Positions 37,862 to 48,137 of a stretch of DNA of 64,000 nucleotides are shown one piece after another (the stretch's first letter is position 1; every line of letters starts with the position of its first letter). The notes under the pieces are model-generated. The model was not told where the DNA came from and ran no database searches. It saw nothing but the letters and a program-made list of their open reading frames with translations. The stretch covers positions 25,745,249 to 25,809,248 of the forward strand of contig OZ038423.1 of assembly GCA_964036155.1 (NCBI GenBank), in the 5' to 3' direction. The stretch is from Diploscapter coronatus (lineage: Eukaryota; Nematoda; Chromadorea; Rhabditida; Rhabditidae). The translations under genes and the position numbers were made by a program.

Positions 37862-38729
37862 TTTTAAATATATGTTTGAAAATTTTTCATCTTCAGGCAA
37901 CTCTCGTTTCTACGCGCTAGAGAATTGCATATTTGGTATCTCTCTCTCTGCTGGGTTCTTAATCTCGACATTTCCGTGCTATTTCTCGGAATACTTCTTC
38001 TTATGTTCTCTATCTTTTCTCTTACTATTTTCATATACTCTTTTTCTTATTCTCTCACTCGTCACTTGCAGTCGGACAGCATCGATTCTTGTCTGAAAGG
38101 GAAGGGGGTGAAAAAGTAAAGAGAAGCGGGGAGAGTGCAGCCTTGGGGAAGAAGCTGAAAGGTCCAACGATTTTCCCAAACTCCCTTTCCTTTCTTTGCC
38201 TCCTTATGGGCTTCAAGAACTTCCCCTTTTAATCGAGCTTTATCCTCATTTATCCATATTAGATCAAACTGTATGCCTTCAAGCTCAATTTTGAACTAAA
38301 CATTCTTTGATTCCATTAATTGGAAGCACATTTTCACATGACTCACCGAGAAAATAAAGTTTTTTACTACTGACGTCTAAAAACGTTAGTATTTACTGAT
38401 ATACTCAGCGCGCATTTCGTAACTCTCGCAAAATTGGTTTTCCCAATTATATCGACAAATTTTCAGGCGTTCGATAACATTTGAACCTATTTTACTTTTT
38501 ATACCGAATTTTAATGTAACCTCATATTCAATCTTCGATCTCTGATTCTGGATATTTCTATATCAAGGTGTGTAAAGTTTGTCATAAATAAAGTGTAAGC
38601 GAAAAATCGATATCGGACACTATTCACGGCTCTCTAGCGCAACCCTATCAGGTTGCTGAAATTTGATATCGCGTTTATGGGATGAATAGATTGATCCTAA
38701 TAAATTATATAATCGAACGAAAAATTCAG
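37862..38729. other. Intergenic region upstream of intersectin
   Basis: Pyrimidine-rich around 37935-38060. No coding exon is evident. It ends in AAAAATTCAG directly abutting the intersectin ATG at 38730, a likely spliced-leader acceptor. Confidence 0.5.
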
Positions 38730-41700
38730 ATGGCCTCACAGAATCCTTGGGAAATTTCTCCGGCCGAATATCAGGCGAGCATGGCTCAGTTCGCCAGTCT
38801 GAATCCGATAAATGGAAAGATCGATGGCAACGCGGCAAGGAGCATTTTAATTAAGTCCAATTTACCGGCACCGACTTTATCTCAGGTAAAAAATACTTAT
38901 AGTGGTGCACAAAAGGTAGAGCATTTCGTAATTTTTCACAGAGAAAAGTTCACGCATTCCTCCCGCATTCGTCCCGAGTCGGCTCCGCTGCGGATCCTAC
39001 TCGGGACGAATGCGAGACGAACGCGGGAGCGCGAGATGAATGCGGAACGAATGCGTGAACTTTTCTCCGTGCAGTCGTGTCTTATGTAGTCCAATGTGTG
39101 TGTGCAAGATTGTATCCGGATCTGATCACTATAAGTGGGTGAGCTGGGCATATATCCAAAAATTACGAAATGTTCCAAACTTTTATGCATCGCTGTAGAT
39201 TTTAAAGCTATCGTTGATTTTATAGATCTGGCAACTATCTGACCTGGATAAGGATGGGTTTCTCGACCCTCGAGAGTTTTCCATCGCTATGCGACTCGCT
39301 AAGAATTGTCTCGCAGGAATTCCACTACCTGCGGTTCTGCCCCCATCGTAAGGATTGGAATTTAAATTGAGCTAACACATTCTACGTATTTAAGTCTAAC
39401 AATGGCGTCTGGTATGATGATGAATGGCATGCCGATGGCCCCGTTTTCTGCTTCGACGCAAGCACCGCCTCAATTCCCGGTCTACAATACAGCGCCAGCT
39501 GGATTCGTCGGGGGAGTCAGGCCTGGGGGTAGGAGCTTTTCGATTAGAATTGTGTAAATTTTGTAAATTTAATTTAGTGGCCCCTGGAATTCCTCCACGA
39601 TCCACTCCATCCACGCCCGGATCGACCCCTCAAAGGTTCCCGGGAAAGGAGCTGGGCAACTGGACGATACCCCATCAGGCAAAACTGAAGTATTGCCAGC
39701 AATTCAATCAACTTGATAAAGTAAGTTCAGGCGCATTTTCCTAAGTGATAGGATTCGTTTAGCAAAGAATTGGCTTCCTCACTGGCCAGGCGGGTAGAAG
39801 TGCTTTGGGACTGTCTGGTCTGCCGACCCCTGCACTCGCACACATTTGGACCCTATCCGATGTGAATAGGGACGGACGATTGAGTGTGGATGAGTTCTGC
39901 GTGGCGATGCACCTCATTGATATGCATAAGGTATGAATCTTGTTCGTTTAGATACATTTGAAGTTTAAACCTTACAACATTAGGGCGGATACGCTCTGCC
40001 AGACCAAACCCCTCCAGAGCTGGCGCAGATGTGCGGCGTGTCAAGGTCCGCCAACAATTCGCCTCAACTCGAACCAGGAGCACCTCCGCCGCAAAAGAGT
40101 CCTGCTGCCAGGACGTTCGAAGACAAGAGAATGGACAATTTCGCGAAAGGACAGGCTGAGCTTGAACGAAGAAGACTGGTTCTGATGGAGGAGGAGAACC
40201 GACGGAAGGCTGAGATTGAGAGGAAGGAGCGGGAAGAGTTCGAGAAGCGCGAAAGGGAGCGGATGGAGAAGGAACGACAGCTGGAGATGGAGCGGGCTGC
40301 CGAGATGGAGAGGCGAAGGCTAATAGAGGGGGCTCGACAGGTATTCATTGGAGATTTTCGAGGAAGGTTTATATAATTCAGGAAGAAGAGCGTAAGAAAG
40401 CAGCAGAACGCGAAGCTCAAAGGAAGGAGGATGCCAAGACAAGACTCGTCGAATTAGAGAAGCAACGCGTCAAGGAGATGCAGGCTCAGAAGCAGCACGA
40501 AGCAGAGAAGACCGCTCAGAAACAGCAACGACAGAAAGTGCTGACTTTCCAGCTACAGGCAGCAATCAGGAATAGCTTGAAGGAATGAAGATGAATTTTA
40601 TAGGCACTCGATGAGAAAGCTGCAGACACTGAAGTGGAGATCAGCAAGGCTCGCGACAGAATTGCTGAAATCACGAAGGAGATCGAAGGCATGCGAGACG
40701 TCAGGGATGAGAAGATGAAGAAGATCAGCGAATTGCAAAAGACCAATCAACAGCTATCAGTGCAGAGTCAGGAATTGGCACATCAGCTCCTTCAGGTATA
40801 AACTTTAATAAGAGAACATCTGCAATTTGATAAACCCTAGATGCAATCTGCGAACAAAGAAACTGCCACCAGAAAGCAAGAACTCGAAGCTCTGCAGAAA
40901 CGAAGAGACGTAACAAGAAGTGCCGTCGCCGAAATGACCCAGCAGCTGCAAGAAGCCAAGGAAAAAGTCGCCAAACAAATCGAAGCCTCTTCTGGCAAGA
41001 AGCCGGAGCATGAGAAGACGAGGGGAAAATTGTTAGCGGCAAGAGAGGGATACAAGGTGGCGTTGGAGAAGTTTGCCGAGATCCAGAAGTTGGCGAGGTA
41101 TTGAATAATTTCTGACTAGGAGAATGTTTGAATTCCAGAGAGAAGCTTGCTGCCAAAGACGCTGCTGCCGCTGCAGCACTGGAAGCGGAACGTCAGAAGC
41201 AGGCAGCTGAAGCAAAGGCTAAGGAAGATGAACGAAGAAGGCGGGAAGAAGAACAACACAAGATCCTACAATCTCAGCAACAACAGCAAACGTCAGCGAG
41301 TCTACCTGCCACGACTTCTGGAACCTCTCAAACGACGAACAAGTATCGTGCAGTATTCCCATTCACCGCGAGGAGTGAGGACGAACTCTCGTTCGAGCCT
41401 GGCGACATCATCCTCGTCTTCGAAGGGCACGCCGCCGAACCCGGATGGAGAGCTGGACAGATTAGAGATAAAGTGGGATATGCTTTCAATCTTGTCTAAA
41501 TGAATTCGAATTTTAGGTCGGTTGGTTCCCAGAGGCGTTTGCAGAACCTCTTGCTCCGGTTGTGTCAGCCACACAGGAGCCTCTCCAAAACATGCCTCCG
41601 AACGTCACTCCATCACCATCGCTTGACAGAATTCCTGAAGACGCTGCATTGAAATCTGTTGGAGCTAGGAGTGATAGCATGGGTATTCTAAGCTTTGAAG

Positions 41701-42846
41701 AAGAACTACAAGCCACCGAATTTTAGCGTCCAATACGAATGTTCTCTGTGAATGCGTAGCGCAATTCCCATGGAAGGCGAGAAATGATGGAGACCTGTCA
41801 TTTGCCAAAGGAGATATCATTGAGGTCATCATTTATCTTGAAAGCTAAACAGATAGAAGAGTTTAGATCTTGGAGAAGACCGAGGTGAAATGGAAGGGTC
41901 GTCGTCAGCTCGATGGTCAGACTGGATGGTTCCCCAAGAGCTACGTCAAGCCGACTAATTCCTCCCAGCCCGGCTCAACCAGAGCATCGATAGACATGCA
42001 GACGCCCACGAACACGCCAATAGCTGGAGTGCCCAAGGGTCAGAACGGTGTGGGGCTGGGAATGAAGCAGCCGTCGGTTACAAGCCCGGTTGGAGCGAAT
42101 CTGCCACCGTCACAGTCTGGAGAGTGGTTCGTGGCTGTGTACGACTTTGATGCGGCTGAACCGACCGATCTGGCTTTGAAAGTCGGAGATAAGGTCTTGG
42201 TGATTGAACAGTAAGAATTCAGTCTTCCAGTTGAAAACAATGGATCTGTATCTTCAGAAAAGACGCGTGGTGGAAAGGCCGTCTGAATGACAAGGAGGGT
42301 ATCTTCCCCGGGAACTACGTCCAAAAGGTGGACGCCCAATCTCCAGCTCACTCCACTTCAACGAGAGGAGCAATCATTGGTCAATTCAAAGCAGTTGCTG
42401 AATTCGATGGATCTGGGACGAATCAGTTGAGCTTGAAAGTGGGGGATATCGTATCCGTGCGAGAGAAGTCTGAAGCTGGATGGTGGGAGGGAGAAGCGGT
42501 GCGGAACGGACAACCACATGCAGGATGGTTCCCTGGCAACTACGTCAAGGCTATCGAGGTTAGAAGCATCGAGATGTTTTGATGGAATAAACTTTTTAGG
42601 GTCCTGCTACGGCGTCTCCAGATGCGGTGACTTCTGTGGCAAACTTCGACTACGACGCGAGTCAACCGGACGAATTGAGCTTCAAAGTTGGGGATGTGAT
42701 TATTGTAGGGACTTCTTTGACTTTAAGAATAGTTGAGTGTATTTTAGATTGATGATAGATCTGAGGCTGATTGGTGGACCGGACACAAAGCGTCAAACCC
42801 ACAGCATAAAGGACTATTCCCATCAAATTACGTCCAACTAAGGTAG
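38730..42846 (+). CDS. itsn-1: Intersectin, short form (EH-EH-coiled coil-5 SH3)
   Basis: Intersectin is an endocytic scaffold that binds Eps15, dynamin and synaptojanin at membranes and synapses. The roughly 1,100-residue model has EH1 (residues about 10-95; DLDKDGFLD calcium loop), EH2 (about 150-245; DVNRDGRLS), a long charged coiled coil (about 270-620) and five SH3 domains: [18 protein letters not shown] (A), [19 protein letters not shown] (B), [18 protein letters not shown] (C), [18 protein letters not shown] (D) and [18 protein letters not shown] (E). Each ends in a GWFP/GIFP/GLFP...YV strand. The start directly follows an AAATTCAG acceptor. This form ends [10 protein letters not shown] at TAG 42844-42846. 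The TAG is formed by nucleotides of an AG|GTAG splice donor that would otherwise lead to the DH-PH-C2 exons. Intron 1 carries an inverted-repeat element. Confidence 0.94.
38895..39200. mobile_element. Inverted-repeat (MITE-like) element in intersectin intron 1
   Basis: Imperfect terminal inverted repeats of about 39 bp (left through CATTTCGTAATTTTT at about 38922; right through AAAAATTACGAAATG at about 39158) enclose a nested palindrome (AAAAGTTCACGCATTC against GAATGCGTGAACTTTT) and a GC-rich core (GTCCCGAGT...ACTCGGGAC). It fills most of the intron between the first two exons. Non-coding. Confidence 0.75.
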
Positions 42847-43319
42847 AGCAGATGCGTTATACTACTTTGGGCATTAGTATCACTTAATTACGTACATTCT
42901 TGCGCAGTGTTATTCATTATATCACTTTTCTATGTATTCATTTTAATATTTGAGGAGCAAATAATAAGGAGCATGGATTTATGATTAAACACCACACACT
43001 GCGATCATTTATTAATTTATTATTGCTAGATTTAGTAAGATCTTTATTAATTCCCTTTGGTTGTGTTCAATTTCACGTTCTAGTTCTAGTTAATATATCC
43101 TGCGAGACATAGAATTTCGATATTAACAAGTTTTCTGTCTACGCTTTGCGACGGTGCGATGCAATTTGTTGCCAATAGATCAATTTACATAATTTATTTA
43201 TACTTAAATCTGAGATTTTATCTACTTCGCATAAAATTACTTTGTAGCTTGTCATAAACATTAGAAACTGCGTAATCTATGAATCTCCTAATTTATATAT
43301 GAAGTTGTAAACTGTTTTC

Positions 43320-43325
43320 AATAAA
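43320..43325 (+). terminator. Poly(A) signal for short intersectin
   Basis: A canonical AATAAA lies about 475 bp after the short-form stop and inside the candidate intron 42843-43456. Use of this site would yield the short transcript; splicing past it would yield the long one. Confidence 0.55.
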
Positions 43326-43456
43326 CTCTAGACCAAGGCATATTGTCGTTTCTTCAATTGCATTTATCAATGTGGTGTGTGGTGTATCGTGGGCATGAAT
43401 ATAATCACTTAACAATCATGTAGTTCTGTAACTCTGTTGTAATAGTGATACTTTAG

Positions 43457-46400
43457 TTATCCTCCATTTGACGTCAATTCTGCTCCAATTCGAATGAAAC
43501 CTTCTCCACGGCGAACGGATAATTGGCTATACGATGTTCCACCCACTGAAATACTAAAGAGCACTCAAAATGTTCAAAGTGTACCTAAAGAAGCCCCGAA
43601 GAGAATGTCTAATTTATACGATCTTCCTCCAGGTAAATCTGATTTAAAGTCGCATTATTTGTAAACGAAAATTAGAACCTACACCGAGAAGTATGGCACC
43701 TAGAGCTTCATCAGACTTATACGACGTACCACCGGAGCAAAATTCTGCCCCGAAGCCAGTTGCAAAACCCAGAGCTCTCTACGACGCCCCACCAGGGGAT
43801 ACTGCAGCCGATGGAAAACGAGAGAAGCTAATTGAAGTAATTTTTCGTCTATATTTAGGGACCGCCAAGCCCCGCCCCTTTGCCTCGGTTCAATATTGTC
43901 CATAGTTGATAGCTCCTTCGATTATCGCCGATTTTTTTTGTTTTACTTTTGTTTTTAATAATTTATCGATACCTACTATACAATTCGATACCGCTCTTTC
44001 ACGTGGTGATATCGATTTATTGATCGGGTGCGAAAGAAGTCCGCAAATGCGCGTCAAATGCACACCAAATTACGAAAATGCTAATATTTCGAGTTATAAA
44101 AAAGGCACATTTAATTTTTTTTGATGAATCGGTACACCTAGTTGATATCTACAAAATATGTAAAAATTAGAAAAATCCTGCGGCGCCAAACTTTGCCCGA
44201 AGCAATAATAGATGCTCGCCTTTGGGGTACTGTATCTTTACAAGGGATCGGTAAAATCGTCTGAAAACTTGACTAAAATAAAATTTGACACTCCCTAATT
44301 ATGCTACTCGAAAGAAAAAAACGAAATTTTATCAGAAAATATTTTTAAAATTAATTTCAAAATGACCATTTTTTTGTCTTTACTAATTTGGATTGCCCTA
44401 GTCATATTTTTAAAGGCACATGTGTTTTTATTTGATATTTTGATTAGTTGGTCAATTGTCTATCTTCAGTGAAAAAATCAGAAAAATCCTGCGGCGCCAA
44501 GCTGAGATCCTGATAATCCGCGAAAATATAAAAGAAGCCAATGCTGAATGAAAGAGAGTGCAGAGAAAAAGATCCCCAAAGGCAGGGAAAGAAGGGGGGA
44601 AGTGAGCGGCATAGTGTCTTTTGCAGATAAACCACGCCCCTTTCCCCTGTCCACGAAAAGGAGCGATTTTTCCGATTTTTCGCATTAAATTTTATCAAAT
44701 TTTTTATCAGTAACGTATTTTTTCGCGGTTTTTTCGGTGGGGATGTTTAGAGGGGCACCTCAGTTCCTGAAAAATGTAGGAAATGTAATGCCAGAGTGAA
44801 TTTGGCAAAATGGCTGGCGGTCCCTATCTATATTTAAAGGTTTATCCTGAAATTTAGGAACTAGCCAGCACAGAAGAGAAATATTTAACGGATCTCATAA
44901 TCGCTAAGAAACTCTACTACAATACACTAGTAAAATATGTGCCCCCTGAAGAGCTAAAGAAGATATTCCTGAACTGGGATTCGCTAATTAATGTGGCGAA
45001 ACGAATGGTGTCGAGGATGAGGAATGGCGATAGTCCGGGTATTTTTGAAATTTTTATTTTTAGAGTTTATAAGAAATGTCGGTCTCAGGTCAAATATTCC
45101 TATCTGAAATCGACAATTTATCCGCTTTTATCGCATTTTGTTCCCAACAACAATCAGCGTTGGACACATTGGGAAATATTTTGAAGTCTCCCGAGGTTTG
45201 AATTATAATCTTCAATTGGCTAGATTTAAATTTAGGTTTCTGCGGTGTATACGAAATGTTGTTCGGACGCCAGAGCCTGTGGGATGAGCTTGAACTATTT
45301 CCTATTATGCCCTTTGGGGAGAGTAACTAGGTATTCCATACATTAAACACATTTTCTGTAATAAACCTTAAGATATCCCCTGTTAGTCGAGAAGATGCTG
45401 GAAAATTGCGAGCCGGGGTCGACGTTGCATACGGATTTAGATATGGCATTGCAGTTATTGAAGGCTTTGGTTGGAGAAGTTAATCAGGTGATTTTTAAAT
45501 CGTTTTAAAATAACACATGAAATTACTCTCTAGGCAGTGACAGAAGTAGATAATCTGGCGATGTTAGGCTGGACTCAGCAACATTGCAAATGCCAAGGAC
45601 TTCAGCCACCAATTGAGTTTACTTCGCATACGAAATACATGGTCTAAGAAGTTAATCAATTTAGACGAATTATCATATTTCAGGGTAGAAGAGCCTATCT
45701 CCATTCTGGGATACTCTATAAGGCAAAGTCTAGCCGAATGTTGATTGGATTGCTATTCAATGATGTGTTGCTATTGACTACGCCAGATGAGACTATTTCC
45801 AATGTAGCTATTCATTTGCAAAGACCATGAAACTCGAAATTTTCAGCCAGAAAAATTCAAATTATCCAAGACTAGTGATGGTTCATTTACGATGTATAAA
45901 CATCCCTATCTATTGTCATCTCTACAGGTCGAAACAGCGTCGGAAGATGTGACTGGATTGATTTTGAAATATGGTAATCATTTTAAACAAGGTATTTTCT
46001 ATTGAAATTCAAAATTTAGGCAACCCCTCCGGACCTAGACCAGAGTCGGCTCAAAAAGACGTGCTATTATTGAGATGCGTTAGTTCTAACGCGAGAAGAC
46101 TATGGCTAAATCAACTCGAAAGAGCTATTGACATTTCAAGAGTTGCCGTAGCAGAGGGGATTGCGACAAATGTATCATTAAAATTTACACTAACTCTTAA
46201 AAGCGCATATTTAGAGCAACACTTTACCTCATAATGCCAAAGGTAAAGGTCGATTGAGCGTTGAAATAGTGGGGTTTCAAAATTTGAATGCTAAGATATT
46301 CGGACCGCCTCCGGTATGAGATATTTGAAATCGAACTACAATAAACAAGTTAAATTCAGCACAATATAAAAGTATATCTGGGTGAATCCAACGATTGCTA

Positions 46401-46785
46401 CGATGTGGATTTGTCGAAACCCGACTCGTGCAAAATCGGGACGCAGTTTCAGTTTATTTCGAGAAATGCGATGTTTCGAATGGGCATCTATCACACACGA
46501 CATTTTTCCCCCGACGTTCTAATTTTGGGTAAGTTTAAATTAGTTTTAAATCTTAACTAATCATTTAGACGAAATTAATGTACCCCTAAATGACATTATC
46601 AACGATTCATCGAGACATCATGGTCCGATTATAAAAACTATCCAACTAAAGAAAGGCTAGTGAAATGCTATTGCTTAAAATAAAATAACTTATTTTTAGA
46701 TATAAAAAAATCCCCCTCGAAAACCAGTCAACCAGAAAGTGTGACGATCAAATTTGTTGTGCATTTATTTGAGCCTGATATGTGA
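43457..46785 (+). CDS. itsn-1: Intersectin long-form C-terminus (DH-PH-C2 RhoGEF block)
   Basis: In animals with long intersectin this block is a Cdc42 guanine-nucleotide exchange factor coupled to endocytosis. An acceptor (ACTTTAG) at 43450-43456 opens a frame in the phase that matches the donor after 42842, so it can be fused in frame to the SH3 exons. It can also start alone at ATG 43494. It begins with four motifs YDVPP, YDLPP, YDVPP and YDAPP. The DH domain starts ELASTEEKYLTDLIIAKKLYY and includes GQIFLSEIDNLSAFIAFCSQ and CPLGRVTRYPLLVEKML, the conserved last helix. A PH domain follows (AYLHSGILYK to RLWLNQLERAI), then a C2 domain (GRLSVEIVGFQNLNA; VTIKFVVHLFEPDM at the end). Stop TGA 46783-46785. 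The roughly 1-kb intron 43836-44858 hosts an inverted-repeat element. Confidence 0.9.
43856..44826. mobile_element. TA-flanked element in an intersectin intron
   Basis: The left end reads TAGGGACCGCCA and the right end is its exact reverse complement TGGCGGTCCCTA, so the 10-bp termini GGGACCGCCA are flanked by TA on both sides. Inside, a 21-bp sequence (AGAAAAATCCTGCGGCGCCA plus one base) occurs twice in direct orientation, at about 44170 and 44481. No transposase frame is visible. Probably a non-autonomous DNA transposon relic. Confidence 0.6.
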
Positions 46786-48137
46786 TTTAATTTATTTGTT
46801 GAAAATAATAAATTTTCAATAGTTTTATTTTGTGCTTAACATTTAGGGCACATGAATTTTGGTAAAAGGGGAGTTTATCTTCGAAATATTAGAAGATACT
46901 TCTAAATAATAATGATTACAGTAAAAATACCTAACCGAAGCCTTTTAAATGGGTATATATTTGTAAGAGTGATTAATGATAAAGCTAGTCTGGAATAGAT
47001 AATTTCGAATTTAGGCGCTTGAAAGAGACGAGCGAAAATTGCTGATTGTTTTGTTGTTTGTGATAAGAAGATGGAGATTATTAAGAGTAAAAGAGGTCAG
47101 TGCGGAGATTATACGTTAATTGCGAGGACGAATGTAAAAGCTTTCCTTTTCTGAGTTCGTAAACTTTTCAGGGAAACTTCGACAATATTACAAAAACGTG
47201 ATAAAATAGGCTTAATTTATGTCTTAAATGATAAAACTGAATGGAAAAATGCAAGGTATTGCAGGATTTTTGCAATATCCTACAGAAAATAACAATCTTA
47301 CACCGGATAGATGATACATATCATCAAGTCAAATAATAGGAAAACCACGCACAAAATAGAGGATATTTCAAATCATTTCAACCACATATTTAGTCATAGA
47401 ACTAGTTCCTGAATTCCAAATGAGAGAAACAACGTATTTTCCAATTTGCTTGGAGAGGCGTCGATTAGTTTTGATCGATTTCAAATATAATAATAATAAT
47501 AAGATTATTAAACCAAATAGTTAATAAACATAGAGACTAGGAAAAATAATCATTGTTAGACGAAATACTAGATAAAAATTGTAGAAACTTGATTTTTAGA
47601 CCTAGAAATAGATGAACATTTGACCAGACATTCCAGAAACCACAATTATTGAGAAAATTTCCACATTTCAAAAATCACATCCTGGTTTTTGAAATGTGAA
47701 ACAATGGAAACAGCGGTTGATAATTGAATCAAAATAAAAGTAGTTCTTTTGTTGAGGGTTAAAATGAGATCTTTCAGTGAATAACTGTGATATCAAATAT
47801 GATGAGAGGAGATATAACGCATGTGAGAAGCTATCGAAAAAATGCTTCTTGGTTAACATTAAACATAAGCCTGAATTATCATTGTTCAAAGCTAAAATCT
47901 TCATTTTTATTTAGAGCTCTTTGAAAATTTTAGCTTTTTTCACAATAAATAGTAGATTATATAGAGAAGGCGAGGAACCCTTAATTTAAAAATCTAATCT
48001 AAAAGCGAAGAAAGAGGCACTTGGTTAGGGATATTTTCGATATAAAATAGACTGAGATGGGATTAGCTGCCTTATGCATAAAAACTAGAGAAAAATACCT
48101 TAATTTTGTAAATTTCCACGACTTGTCAAAAATGTGG
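46786..48137. other. Intergenic region between convergent genes
   Basis: Holds the 3' end of intersectin (AATAAT/AATAAA-like signals just after 46785) and that of the minus-strand demethylase gene. No other gene or repeat is recognised. The minus frame 47668-47904 has no supporting context. Confidence 0.5.

Noticed and set aside
42847..43493. Treating the DH-PH-C2 block as a separate, unrelated RhoGEF gene
   Set aside because: The phase-matched donor and acceptor and the domain order of long intersectin argue that it is part of the same gene, although independent or operonic transcription is not excluded.
45088..45180. An apparent stop in the DH domain in the frame reading FIRNVGLRS
   Set aside because: Moving the acceptor to the TCTCAG ending just before GTCAAATATT restores the conserved DH frame (GQIFLSEIDNLSAF), so there is no disruption.
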